This document shows, one piece after another, positions 34,488 to 46,942 of a stretch of 64,000 nt of DNA; within the stretch, counting starts at the first letter, position 1, and the number at the start of each line of letters is the position of its first letter. Source of the stretch: Plasmodium malariae (Eukaryota; Apicomplexa; Aconoidasida; Haemosporida; Plasmodiidae); the NCBI RefSeq assembly GCF_900090045.1, contig NC_041783.1, positions 434,001-498,000 on the forward strand, given 5' to 3'. The notes below the pieces were generated by a model that saw nothing but the letters and a program-made list of their open reading frames with translations, made no database searches and was not told the origin of the DNA. A program made the translations under genes and the position numbers.

Positions 34488-36373
34488 TCACTTTTTCTTT
34501 TTCTTTTTTTTTTTTTTTTCGTGTTCACATAATGAGTACCTTTCCTTGACTGCTCTAATGTACGACTGTATAATAACCGCCGCATCATTATTTTCCTTTT
34601 CTTTTTTCTGAATGATTTTTTTTCTTTTTTCAGTTAACTCTTTTAAAAATTGCTTTTCTTCTTCTTCTGCTTTTTTTCTAATTATAATTGAGTCCAATTC
34701 CTTCTCCGCCATCTTGTTTTTCTGTAATTCTTTTCTGCACTTTTCTAACTCTGTTTTGAAAAGATGTGGAAAAGATGTGAAAAGAAGGAGAAGCGGAGAT
34801 AAACAAAATAGATATATAGCAAAATGGACTAACTCAATGTACTCATTTCAAGCAGAGCGATAAGTCAGTTGAAGAGCATATGCAGAAGTTCACCCACGAT
34901 AACAAACGCCATGATGCAGATGTTCACAATCACATGCGTTGTATTGTTTGTAGTGCATTACCAGCATCCATGGTAGTGATATCATTATCGATCGTATTGA
35001 TGTAATTCTGTATATCAAGCTCTAGTAATTTATTTTTTTTCACTAAGTTTACCTCCAAATCTTGGTATGTCCTTATATGATTCTCATAAACATTTTTTGT
35101 TTTTTCATATAAAGAATTTATATTTTGCAAATCATCTGATACATTATTTGTTGGCATTTTGTTTATTAACTTTTTGATATTTTCTTCTGAACATTGTTTT
35201 AACTCGTCTAATTCTTTTTCTTTGTTTTGTAAAATGCGCTCTAACTCTTTCAATTCGTTTTGACTTTTCTTTCGAATGTACTCTAACTCATCATTTAATT
35301 TTTTCTCTTCAACTTGTATATTTTTTTCTTCTTCCTTTAACTCATCCATTCGTTCACTCCTCTTAAAATTTTCCTCTGCCGTCGTTTGGAATTTGGTGAG
35401 AAATATGTCCTAAAAGGAAAAGGGAAAAAAGAAGGGAAAAAAAGAAGAGAAAAAAAAGGGGAAAAAAAGAAAGAGAAAAAAGCAAGAGAAAGTGAAGGAG
35501 AAAAATATAAGAGAAAGAAGATAGTGAAAAAAAAAAAAAAAAAAGAAAAAAAGAAAAAATCGGTTGTATATATGTCTTTTTTTTAACGTTGCACTTCCTA
35601 ACGAAGCATTTTTCTTTGACCATTACTCTGTTACGTTTTGCCTATTTGCTCTATTTTGAATATTTTTCACTATTTTTTTTTTTTTTTTTTTTTTTGATAA
35701 CTTTCAAATTGGTAATGATGTGAAGAAACTTGTAGAAATCATGATTTTCCTTATCGTTTAAAGAATTTAAAGTATTAATGAGCTTATGATTCTTTTTAAA
35801 TATGTTACATAATGATGCACAATAATTTTTTATTTTTTTGAGCAATTCTTCGTGTTCATTATAAATGCAAAGACAATCATCTTGTAAATCTTCTTCGCTA
35901 GCATTTCCATCTTGTGTTTCTTCTTCTTCTTCACTTCTTATTACTTGAGTGTGTTCATACAATTTATTTAGTTTTATTATATCCTTAAAATAAATCAAAA
36001 ATTCCTCAGGCATCTCGTTTAATCCACTGCCGTTTAACTTTTCCAAAACCTACATAATTTTAACAAACGTTTCCACATACATGCACACTTATGATATGTG
36101 TTATACCTTTTTTTTTTTTTTTTTTTTTTTGTTACAACACAATTAGGAAGATCCAATTTCATGAACACAATTATCCATAGTGTAATATGTACATATCTGC
36201 ACTACATAGAGGAGCACACATGTACATATATATGCCGACGTAAACATATATATATAATGCGTCTATGGGTGTACCTCCTCATTTATGAAAGACAAGTTTT
36301 TTATTTTCTTTTCGAACGTCTCTATAACATTGTACAAAATTTTAGCTTCCACGTCAATGAACTTTGCCTCCAT
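34488..36373 (-). CDS. DRC10/IQCD-like dynein regulatory complex subunit, four exons
   Basis: Exons (minus) 36373..36275, 36049..35702, 35409..34962 and 34750..34488 keep frame through phases 0, 0 and 1 and give 385 residues. Exon 1 starts MEAKFIDVEAKILYNVIETF, matching the DRC10 'EA+ri..vL.e.i' start. Exon 2 has NEHEELLKKIKNY, resembling the IQCD REHEDL segment. Exon 3 is continuous coiled coil with VNLVKKNKLLELDIQNYI, the conserved '.E..i.nwi..yD' block. Exon 4 ends with a coiled coil and an IQ motif, AAVIIQSYIRAVKERYSL, as in IQCD. In axonemes DRC9/DRC10 are nexin-DRC linker subunits; in Plasmodium the only flagellum is that of the male gamete, so male-gametocyte expression is expected. 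Any IQ/coiled-coil protein remains possible. The poly-Lys C-terminus at a 16-nt A tract may be a frameshift. Confidence 0.72.
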
Positions 36374-36434
36374 TGTTTCCCCCTTTTCTTGCTCTCTTGG
36401 TCTTTCTACCGCCATATATTTCTCTACCTTTATG

Positions 36435-36435
<1 letters not shown>

Positions 36436-36481
<46 letters not shown>
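36436..36481. repeat. (CTA)n trinucleotide array
   Basis: About 15 copies of CTA. It lies 65 bp upstream of the DRC10-like start codon in its probable 5' leader. Confidence 0.95.
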
Positions 36482-36854
36482 TGTGCTCTCTTTCTGCTTC
36501 AGCCCTTTAATATCTCTCTTTCCCCTTTGTGTTAACGTTATCAAACGAGGAAAATTTTAAAATGGCTACTCAGCTCAATAGTAAAGTGTGTAAATAGTTA
36601 CACATAGCACACATTACAAATTTTCAAAATTACAAAAAGGCAATACCCCCATTGTAATAAAACTACAATGCTGCATATTTATTTAAAGAGAGATAAAAAT
36701 ATATTCATGTTGAAATAATATCTGTTAATTATCCAGATGATGTTGATATGTTGAAATATGTCTTTTCATTTTAATTTTTTATAACTAGTCATATTTTTTT
36801 AAATATTAATCAAATAATGTTAACAAAAAAAAAAAAAAAAAAAAAAAAGAAAAA

Positions 36855-36960
36855 AAATAATAAAATAAAAAAGGAGAAAAATAATAAAATAAAAAAGGAG
36901 AAAAATAATAAAATAAAAAAAGAGAAAAATAATAAAATAAAAAAGGAGAAAAATAAAACA
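36855..36960. repeat. 24-bp GAGAAAAATAATAAAATAAAAAAG array
   Basis: Four copies of an A-rich 24-bp unit next to a poly-A run. The three minus-strand open frames across it are Phe/Leu-rich artefacts. Confidence 0.88.
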
Positions 36961-38126
36961 AAGTATGGTGTAACAAACTGATGTATAACAAAGTAAGGTA
37001 TGCCTATATTTGGCATAACAAAGTATGATATAACAAAATAGGGAAAAAAAAAAAATAAACACAATTTTCCAAAGTTCATCAATATTAAAATAAAATAAAA
37101 AAAAAAAAAGGACTCTTGACTTTAAAGCAAATGGGCGTGAAGGCGTTTCCAATTCCTCCTGGTCAAAAGAATCTAAAAAAAAAAAATAAATAATAAATAA
37201 ATAAGTAAATAAATAAATAAAAAGCAAACTTTGTCTTAAAATACCAGTGCTTCTCCATTATTCTAAATTAATAAAGTATTCTCTTGTATAATTATATAAG
37301 CATACACATACATGCATAAATACATACATGCATAAATACACACATACGTATATGCAGTTGAAATGCATTCTTTGATCATTTTATAATATGACAGTATATC
37401 ACAATGATTCTTATATTCACACGAGTCTCAATTTGATTATATATGAACATGTTCATACTATAAAAAAAAATTTTAGAAAAGGTTTGTTATTTTTTTTCTC
37501 CTTCTTCATATTGAACATTTTAAAAAACGTAATAGATGGTCAAATGGTTAATTAAAAAAATACAATGTATTCATTTAAAAGGTAATAAGCATTACCTTAT
37601 GCGCTAAACTGTCAACGTACTCATTTGTGATAATAAATATGATAACTTAACACATATATGTGTAAATTCACATACATGTATATGCGCGTAACACATATAC
37701 ATATTTATATATGTACATACTCAGTTACATATAATAAAAAATATTAAATCAGTTAAGCAATTAATCATCAAGCTTTATATCAGAAGCAGAACTGATTGGA
37801 TTCATCATTTTAATATTTTTATTATATTCACAGCTCATTCAAAGAGCATATATGTATATATACATTCACATATACATACAAATGCACGCACTTTGGTTAA
37901 TTTATTGCATAATAAATGATATACACTATTCTCATAACAACTTTTGTTTTTCTATTACCTTTACTGTGGTGACTACATTTCCTCAAATATGTGTGGGCAT
38001 ATATGTATATATATAAATATATACTCTTTTAATATGTCAATATACATTACTCAAGTTAAAATTAAAACAAAAAAAAAAAAAAAAAAGGAAAAAAAAAGTC
38101 TACTTCCTAAGACGTTTGTTAAAACG

Positions 38127-38354
38127 ATGTATGAAGATTTCCAAGCCAAGTTACACTACATTCTTTACACCTTCTTTTCATCATTATTGATAGTTAGTTC
38201 TTTTATTTCTAAAAAAAAGGAAAAATATAACAAAAATGATAAGAACATATGTACAAGAAATAATATACAAAAGTACGAAAATCAACAACTGTTTAATTTA
38301 CATAGCACATTCGCATTTTCATATAAAGTGCATAAGCGCATTACTGTTAATTAG
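38127..38354 (+). CDS. Possible small single-TM protein (75 residues), weak
   Basis: Frame beginning MYEDFQAKLHYILYTF, followed by a hydrophobic stretch (FSSLLIVSSF) and then a Lys/Asn-rich hydrophilic tail. Its composition is more even than nearby shadow frames. It would be a small membrane protein with a cytosolic basic tail. An upstream exon is possible at about 37778-37849 (LIGFIILIFLLYSQ, followed by a GTATAT donor). It overlaps the last 36 bases of bystin on the opposite strand, which is unusual and lowers confidence. No family is recognised. Confidence 0.3.
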   Translation: MYEDFQAKLHYILYTFFSSLLIVSSFISKKKEKYNKNDKNICTRNNIQKYENQQLFNLHSTFAFSYKVHKRITVN

Positions 38355-41330
38355 GGAAGTTGATGAATACATATACTTCAGTATTTCACTTGTAATCAGT
38401 GGATGATTTTTTTTCTTCAACAGGAATTTCAATTTATCAATGTGTACCTCTTCCATTAGGCCTATTTAAAAAAGACAGGAAAAACAAATTATGTTCATAA
38501 TAACGTACATATTACTCATCTATCTATTTATATGTACAAATACATAATTATCAACTCCTTTTTTTGCAACAAAAAAAAAAAAAAAAAAAAAATATGAACA
38601 GTTCAGAAAAAAAGGATAGCTAATTTTTTTTTTTTTTATCAGATAGGGATAACTGGTTAAAAACTTATCTTCAAAATAAATTTTTCAGATGCCAAGCGTA
38701 TGATTTCATCATTAAAAAAAAAAAAAAAAAAAAAAATCCTTTTTCTCTTTTTGATGAATGGGCAAATAGTGCCACTTATACAACATACAGTGTAAACATT
38801 TTGTAAGAAATTAAAAAAAAAAAAAAAAAAAGAAAAAGGTACCTCTATAATTCTGAACAAGGGTTAACAAAGACTTGTGCCAATTTATTGTCAAAGGGTC
38901 AGCATATTTCTCAAAATTGACAAAGTATTCAACGCATTTTTTAATAAACTAAATAGAAAAAGATGCACATTGCGTAAGTGTAATTAAGCATAAGGGAATA
39001 AGTGCATACACATATATACAAACATATTATATACAAATTATACACACTTGTACATGACAAAAGAGGACACAACATCGTGTTATATAACTTAATGAAAAAC
39101 GAACTTTAAATGTTATATGATAAAATTTAAGCTGTTTTCATTTGCTTCTTCTTACTTCTTTAGAAAAGGCATATTTTTTGTTAAAGAAAATAATTAATAA
39201 ATAAGAGATATTGGTATTCCATGGAAAGGTAAAAATTTCATTTAAGCCATCAATTACCGTGTTGATTGAAATACTCATTTTTTGAATTACGCTTCCAAAA
39301 ATTATTAACTGCTTTTTTGTGCATTCCTAAATATTAAAAACAAGCACATACACATTTGAATGGATCCACGTACATACACAGGTACATACACAGGTACATA
39401 CACAGGTACATACACAGGTACATACACAGGTACATACACAGGTACATACACAGGTACATACACAGGTACATACACAGGTACATACACAGGTACATACACA
39501 GGTACATACACAGGTACTACACAAATACATACACAGGTACATACACACGAGAATTATGTAAAACACTTCATCAACAGCCATATGAGAGAAACAAAATTGA
39601 ATTTCATGCAAATAAACGTTATTTGTTTTTCTATTAATTGCGATTTAATCAGTTTGGGGCAGTACAATTGTCTTCATTTTTTTTTTAAATTAGACAAGAC
39701 TAATCATCATTTGAATAAAATTCATCTCACAATTAATTCGAAATTCTTTTGTGTAACTAAGATCATAATTTTTTCGCACATATAAAAATATATCCGTATA
39801 TGGCACATATGCATGTACACATATACTTATGGAAACACACATTTATGAGCATATTCTCCCATACCATCTGTAACACGGGGAATAGAATTCCTTTAAACCA
39901 TGCCTTCGATTTGTATAGCGCTTTTATTAATGTTTTATAAAGAAATGAATCTAATTTTTTGTTTTCCTCAATATTTTCCAAAATTATTGGAAGTAAAATA
40001 TGTTCATAATATATATAAACATCCTTCTCTTTTAGTCCTGATGAAAAAAGTTTTGTCACTTCAAAAGTTGCCTGAGTTGTCCATTCCTTCGGATTTGTTA
40101 ATAAAAGAAGGTCAAACCATTTTGGTGATTTAACCAAAAGTGTAAGTGCCTTGTGTAATTTCCCTTTTTTATATTGCGCCAATACTTCTCCTATAGTTTT
40201 ATAACATTTTTCAACCAACGAATTTAATTTATTGCCCTATATTAAAATAATAACAAAGAGGTCTCAAGCATTGCCAGAATAAATATAAAAATGAAAAAAA
40301 AAATGAAAAAAAAATAAAAAAAAAATAAAAAAAAAATAAAAAAAAGAGTATCGTGTAATACCCTTTACACGATAATACATGGCAGCAAAAAATACATTTA
40401 AGCTATATGTGCTGCCGCTCGTGTATACTTCCACATATACATATATATATATGTGTGTACATATATGCACATTTATGAGATGTTACGAAAGCCCAATCCT
40501 CCTAAGGAAGTAAACTTCTCTCATATTGTGTACAAAATTGTACTGCATAAACTATTCAAAATTTAAAACACGTTTATACCCTGTGGTTTGTATCTACTTT
40601 ATTTTAAGCAATTTTATTTTTATTTTATTTTTTTTTCTTTTTTATCTTTACTAAAAAAAATAAAATAAAATATGTACATACTCATCACAAAAATATGGGT
40701 AGGTACATATTTACATAAAATAAAATTGCTCGTAATAAAAAATTCTCATTTCGCACTTTTATATTTGAATTTTTGCTTTCCTATATTTTGCTATTTTTTC
40801 CATTCTGTACTATTTTCATTTTTTTTTTTTTTTTTTTTTTCCTCTATTTTTAATAAAAAAATTATTACTTGTTCAGGTGGATCAATGTGCTCCTTCTTAT
40901 TGCTTTTTCTGTCCGTTTTTTCACACACTTTCTTATTTATTTTTATATTAAGATCTTCTAATATATTGTTGCATTTATCCAGTTCATTAATATCCGCATT
41001 ATTATTTGACTCCGCTATTTTTGTATTATCACTTATTTGTTCTTCTATGTCATCGTTAAATTCCAAAAACTTGTCGACCTGTTCAGAATTTTCTTCATCT
41101 GTTTTGTATCCATAATCTGAATATATTTCTTCTTCATTTTGTTTATTTGCTAGATTCAATATTTTACGCATGTCATCGCCTTTTCCTTTTCCTTTTACAT
41201 TTCTCTCACTTGCTTTCTTTCCTTTTTTCTTTTTTTTTAATAACTTGTTTTTTATGACTATAGTATTTTTAAAATCGTCTTCTAACGTTCTGGAGTGTTT
41301 GAATTTTTGTCTAATCTTCAATTTTGCCAT
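38319..41330 (-). CDS. BYSL: Bystin (ENP1), 40S ribosome biogenesis factor, five exons
   Basis: Exons (minus) 41330..40869, 40236..39865, 39326..39156, 38948..38843 and 38461..38319 stay in frame and give 417 residues (human bystin is of similar length). Bystin/Enp1 is a nuclear-nucleolar factor in late pre-40S maturation and export. Exon 1 is a charged, Lys/Asp/Glu-rich N-terminus beginning MAKLKIRQKF. Exon 2 carries the bystin core: YKKGKLHKALTLL, SPKWFDLLLLTNPKEWTTQA, SSGLKEKDVYIYYEHILLP and YKSKAWFKGILFPVLQM. Exon 3 continues ECTKKQLIIFGSVIQKMSIS and ends FFNKKYAFSKE. Exon 4 has PLTINWHKSLLTLVQNYR, and exon 5 has HPLITSEILKYMYSS before the stop. Every junction has GT-AG and restores family order. 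The intron between exons 2 and 3 contains a minisatellite. Confidence 0.95.
39368..39545. repeat. 12-bp GTACATACACAG minisatellite within a bystin intron
   Basis: About twelve near-perfect 12-bp copies of GTACATACACAG, then a shortened GTACTACACAAATACATACACAG variant. It lies entirely inside the 538-nt intron 39327-39864. It is open in two plus and two minus frames because the unit lacks stops. Confidence 0.95.
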
Positions 41331-41848
41331 GTTTATTTAAATTGAAAGGAAAAGTTAATGGTGACTAGCGTTGTAGTCAGTATAAAAATGTACAATATTG
41401 TAAAATGTTATATAAAATAAATAAATGAATGAATGAATAAATGAAAGAACGAAAAATGCATATATAAAAACTTCCTATACACTAGTCATAGGTAACTACA
41501 AGTAAACAAGAAACGGGTGTGCAATACACATAAAAAATTGGGTATACGTTATTTTGAGAAATAAAAAAGGAAAAAAAAAAAAAAAAAAATTTACTTAAAG
41601 AATACTTTGCTCTTACTCTCCATTTGGTTGGCAAATTGTGCAGAAATTAAAAACTCAAATATCCATAAATATATATGTACATAGGCATACATATACATAT
41701 ATGTATATATGTTTAAGGTACATACTCCTCAAGCTTAATTTTCATAGCATATAACATTTCGCACAATATATATGGCAAAAATAAGAATTTCCTATAGGAT
41801 ATTCTATAAGCATAAAAAATTTAAAAACTTACTCACTTTTATGATATG

Positions 41849-41880
<32 letters not shown>

Positions 41881-44800
41881 GACTTGAACTATTCTCGTGT
41901 TGTTGACGTTTTCAACAAAAGTAATACAGTTGTGATATGCACAAATAAAATTATTTACAAAAAATTTAAATTGCATTACGCAAAAATCAACACTGCAATT
42001 CTGGAAAGAACTGAAAAATTTAACCCAAATGTTGAAAGATAATACATTTTCTACAGGTATTTTTTATTAATCATACGTACGTACATATATATATATATAT
42101 ATATAATATGCATATAACTAATAAATATATTCATATCTTTTGTTCTCCTATTTAAGTAGGTGTTTTAACTCGTTTCCACTTCTCGTAAGAAACGTATTTA
42201 TAACAAATAACAAAATAGATTCATTTGCATCCTTTACTACAAAAACAAATAAAAAAAAATCCAAATCTCTTCAAAGCTCTTTCAAAAAGAAAACGAAAAA
42301 AATTCTCTAAAAAGGAACAAATAAATCTTGTATCCGCATATTATTTTAAAATACACGATAGATAAATAAATATCTTTTTAAAATTGTATACCTTTATTTC
42401 TTTTTTATAAAACGTAAGTTTATTTATATGCACAATATATAAATGAAGCATAAACATTATTAATTCATTTTTAATATTGAATTTTTTTTTTTTAATTTTT
42501 TATCTACTTTAGCTAGATAATAAAAAAAAAAAGAAAAAAAAGAAACCCTTAGTTATATAAGTGGTTTAAGTTTTATAATAATACTCTTAGTTAAATTTAG
42601 CGATTTTACACTTTATAAAAAATGGGATTTTAAAAATAGCTAATATATAATATGTTACATATGATAATTAAATATAAACAAAATCATTTGGATATTAATC
42701 CTTTGCAACGATATTGTGTAATCTTTATTCTTTATCATATCACATTTTAACAAGATTATACCTTCATTTTATCTACGATAATTTTATTAGTATTTTTTAT
42801 GGCATTCTACGTAATGGCATACCATGTTATGCGATTTTATTTTATGTTATATTGTTTTATTTTATTTCCTTTTGTTTAAGCCGAACGCATTTATTAAATA
42901 TTAACTTTCACTAAATTATATACACTTCATCCCATGTACCCGACGAAAAATTATATTTAATCGTTACATATATAAAAAACGCGTATTAATCGCCAAAAAA
43001 GCGTTCTTTTATAATATTATTAATAAGAAGGTATACAAATTTTAGTGGAAAAGATGGAGCACATTACTTTTTTACATACATGAAGAAAAGATATATATAA
43101 TATATTCACAAATATATGCTTCCATGTACTTTGTTCATGTATATCTTTTCAATCCAAAACGAAAACTTAAGAATAATTAAAAAAGCTCCTTAACTATTTA
43201 TTCTCAAATGATTTCATAAAAAAGAAAAAAAAAAAAAAAAAAAGGTTTATTCTAAAAGGGAATTTTTTTTTTTTTTTCCCCTTTATCAGTTAACGTTATA
43301 TTTTTGGACATTTAAGAGATTTTTTTATTATAAAATGGGAAAATAATGTATGTACCGTTTCATCACATTAAGTTCATTATATTTCTGATAATTATTTTAA
43401 ATTTTTTTTTTCTCTTTACCAATTTTAATAATGATGCAAAGAGGTGATATCCTTATTATGTGTGCATATATATATGTGTGTATACACCTGTATGTACAAT
43501 CTTAAATAAATGAAAAGAATATGCAGCCTTAATTTATTATCTCGGACACTTTTTTCCTTATCCTTTTCTTATTAATATTATTTTCTCAGACTATGAAATA
43601 TCTTCAACTACTTTTAGTATCAGACATATGCTTGTCAATTATTTAAAAGTTCATCACTGAAAATAAAATTAATAGCACAGTTATAAATTTCTTTTGAAAT
43701 AAGTTTTTCGTGTAAATTGGAAAAATGAGAATAATATACTGAAGGGGCAGCTTTTTTCCATAATAATAGCGCAAACATATATATACATATATAAATGCTC
43801 ATTTAATGCAATGTATAGTGTTCCTGTACAATTCGTACAACACACGTACTATATACTTTCATAACGTGAGATATACACGTGTACACATGTCTAAGCATAT
43901 ACATATATGATATAATCATAATAAAAAACATCTTAGTACTACTGCTATGTTAACATACTTCCTTGGCAATTTAAAAATGAATATTTTTTTTAATCTACCT
44001 TCAGAAATATATACTCGCGAAAATGTTTCAATGGAGAAGGTATATAATATATCGTTGTATAAATGTACATACAATTACATAGATGAATATATACGTACAA
44101 ACATACATAAATAGATGAATATATACAACATACAAACGAACATACATAAATAGATGAATATATACAACATACAAACGAACATACATAAATAGATGAATAT
44201 ATACAACATACAAACGAACATACATAAATAACATGAATACATACAAACGAACATACATAAATAGATGAATATATACAACATACAAACGAACATACATAAA
44301 TAACATGAATACATACAAACGAACATACATAAATAACATGAATACATACAAACAAACATACATAAATATATGCATACATCCTTCTATTTTATGTTTAATT
44401 ATAAAAGCGTAAGCAAATTGTTCCCCCCAAATAATAAACGTTTTATCTATAAAATGAAATATTTAACATAAAGGAATAAACAAAAAAAAAATGCTTAATT
44501 AACATTCGATATTAAAAAATGCTTCATCACACTTTATGTACTTAAAAAAATAATTTTAATCTTCTACTTTTTCAAATTTAAAGAAAAAAAAATAAATTAT
44601 TACGAAAAAAAGATAATTAAAATAAAATAAAAATAATTTAAGTATTATTTGTTATTCACATTAAAGAAAATGGTCAGTAATTTTATTACATCAGTGATAT
44701 GTATGCACAAATGAGTAGATGAATAAATAAATAAATAAATAAATAAATAAATATATATATATATATATAATGATAAATTATTACATATAATGAAAAAATA

Positions 44801-45334
44801 GGTAGCGTCGCGTAACCACTGATAGCACTAATAGGGTATTGAGTTGCTTATATAATTACATTTAATAATATTAAAATATTAAAATATTAAAATAGTGTTA
44901 ACGTAATATGAGCCTTGTCTCACGTGATTTCAAACATATATCATGAAAGAACAATATAATGTATATAGCTTAGCAAAAATTAGAAACTATATATAGATTT
45001 ATTATTTATATTTATGTGTGCGTATCTCCTTTAGCTTATTTAAAAAATAACATTGGCAGTATTCTTCTTTTTTTTTTTTTTTTTTTTTTTTTTTGCCCAC
45101 CTTTTTTTTAACGTGCATAATAAATGGCATGTATATATGTAAAGGAGCATATATAAACAATTCTTCGCTTATACAAGTTAATTTTTTTTTTTTTTTTCCA
45201 ACGATAAAAATAAGCAAAAAATCAAAGAAAAAAAAAAGAATTACATGTTTTATCCATCGTATAAAGTTAAAAGCCACCAGTTACCAAAAAATATTTGGTT
45301 AATAAAAATAAAAACGAAAATAAGCATTTCATTG

Positions 45335-45371
<37 letters not shown>

Positions 45372-45481
45372 CATACATAGAAACATACATACATAGTCAT
45401 ACAGTACTACTTTTATGAGCTATTTGCTTGTTTAACAAATTTATCAAATTTTGAAAAAATAATTCTTAGATACGCAAAAAA
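41331..45481. other. 4.1-kb intergenic region, no gene supported
   Basis: Between the divergent bystin and eL36 genes, so it should hold both promoters. It is very AT-rich with long poly-A (about 41851-41878, 43224-43242) and poly-T (about 45067-45094) runs, (TA)n near 42086-42104 and 45339-45366, (AAAT)n at about 44722-44752, and a 39-bp minisatellite at 44080-44365. No open frame has a recognisable domain or coding-like composition. Confidence 0.6.
44080..44365. repeat. Composite minisatellite (ACATACAAACGAACATACATAAAT...)
   Basis: Seven or so copies built from a shared core ACATACAAACGAACATACATAAAT joined to either AGATGAATATATACA or AACATGAAT spacers. The mixing gives a higher-order order of long and short units. 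Three minus-strand frames stay open across it (CLYVF/CMFVC repeats), so none is taken as coding. Confidence 0.88.
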
Positions 45482-45677
45482 ATGGGGAAGAAATCAACAA
45501 TAAAGCCCGCAAGTGGAATAGCAGGTTAGTTATACTCATCGAGGAGAGGAGGAGCTGTGTTGCATGGCAATAAGCAAAATTCACAACAATAAATAAATAA
45601 ATATACATATATATATATATGTGCTTTGACTTATGTAAATATATGAATTCGAAGCACTATTAAGCCATTTAATATAG

Positions 45678-45714
<37 letters not shown>

Positions 45715-46273
45715 TCCCGTTTTATACGTTTAACAAACTATAATTATGAAGATAAATATTGCCCATCATGGCTATTTAATATTTTTAGAAATAAAGTGTT
45801 CATAATGCTGTGAATATGAAACGAATTTTCATTCGTGCGTTGTAAAGCGTATGTGTCTTTATATGTATGTATGCATATGTTGCGCATGTACTACGTATGT
45901 ATTACGTGTGTACCATATGTGAAATAGTTCTGCACTGTGTATACAATTTTGGATATTTTTTTTTAACCCTTTAGTTGGTTTTAACAGTGGACATATTGTT
46001 ACAAAAAGGAACTTGAAGGCAAATAAAAAAAAAAAGCCCATATCAAAAAGAAAGGAATTAATAAAAGATGTAGTTAGAGAAATTACAGGTTTTAGTCCAT
46101 ATGAAAAAAGATTAATTGAATTGATAAAAATTGGAACTTCAGCTTCAACTAAAAGAAGTTTAAAATATGCCAAAAAAAAATTAGGCACACATAAAAGAGG
46201 AAAAGCAAAGAGAGAGGAAATACAGAAGGTTGTTATTTTGCAAAGAAGAAAGGCAGCAACTGAAAAACATTAA
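45482..46273 (+). CDS. RPL36: 60S ribosomal protein eL36, two exons
   Basis: Exons 45482..45524 and 45975..46273 (intron phase 1, GT-AG) give 113 residues, the normal eL36 length. eL36 is a structural protein of the large cytosolic ribosomal subunit. Exon 1 encodes MGKKSTIKPASGIA. Exon 2 continues VGFNSGHIVTKR and contains the family signature IKDVVREITGFSPYEKR, then LIKIGTSASTKRSLKYAKKK and LGTHKRGKAKREE. The short first exon after a 5' leader containing (TA)n is typical of Plasmodium ribosomal protein genes. The in-frame poly-A at 46023-46036 encodes part of the basic stretch. It runs divergently from bystin and is the shortest firmly identified gene here. Confidence 0.97.
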
Positions 46274-46942
46274 GAAAGAAAAAACAAGTTTTTTATGCCT
46301 TTATTTTTTAATTTTTTTTTTTTTTTTTTTATTTACCATTTTAATTTATTATAATGTGCCATGGTGCCATATATTTATATGTATTCGCTGATTATGCATA
46401 TATTATACATATGAATATATTATACATATGAATATATTATACATATGAATATATTATACGTATATTATTATTCATATTATATATATTATGAAAGTATTAC
46501 GTAATTTTCTCTTTTTTTATTACGTCATAATTTATATCATTATTTTTTTTTTTTCATTTACTATTGTCAACTTTTAATATGAGCTCTATTTTTTAAAATT
46601 TAAAGTACTTTTAAGTACACACACATATTTTGCTGTGTTACCCTTTTTAATTGTATTTAAAGTACATATAAGATGGGTAGTACGATCAAAATTAAATTAA
46701 TAAATGACAATAATAAAAAAAAAAAAAAAAAATTAAACCAAGCTAAGCCAAAATTGAAGTAGTAAGTGAATAAATCCCATTGCTATTTTTTTCAGCATAT
46801 ACTCGAAAAAAGAATGGCTTAAAATTTTTATATGGAATGTATATATTTATAATCTTACTATGAAAAAAAAAAAAAAAATTAATTTTATATTAACATTTTT
46901 GTTAAATTGAAAATTGATTTCTACCTTTGTCAATTCATAAAA
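46274..46942. other. Short intergenic spacer
   Basis: Contains poly-T (about 46312-46329), a 15-bp TATACATATGAATAT repeat at about 46402-46460 and poly-A (about 46716-46732). No gene is seen. Confidence 0.65.

Larger units (their letters stand above)
36374..38318. other. Region between bystin and DRC10-like gene, unresolved exon-like islands
   Basis: Contains (CTA)n at about 36436-36481 just upstream of the DRC10-like start, a 24-bp array at 36855-36960, and several short stretches with exon-like composition and splice signals: 37105-37175 minus, 37603-37645 minus and 37765-37848 on either strand. I could not join these into one gene. A small plus-strand frame overlapping the end of bystin is listed separately. 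Confidence 0.45.

Noticed and set aside
43500..43660. Possible two-exon frame (MKRICSLNLLSRTLF and TMKYLQLLLVSD)
   Set aside because: No usable GT donor between the two parts and the second part closes after 18 codons.
44028..44379. Cys/Val/Tyr-rich minus-strand frames resembling a secreted protein
   Set aside because: Three minus frames are open at once because the composite minisatellite lacks stops; periodic peptides and no flanking exon.
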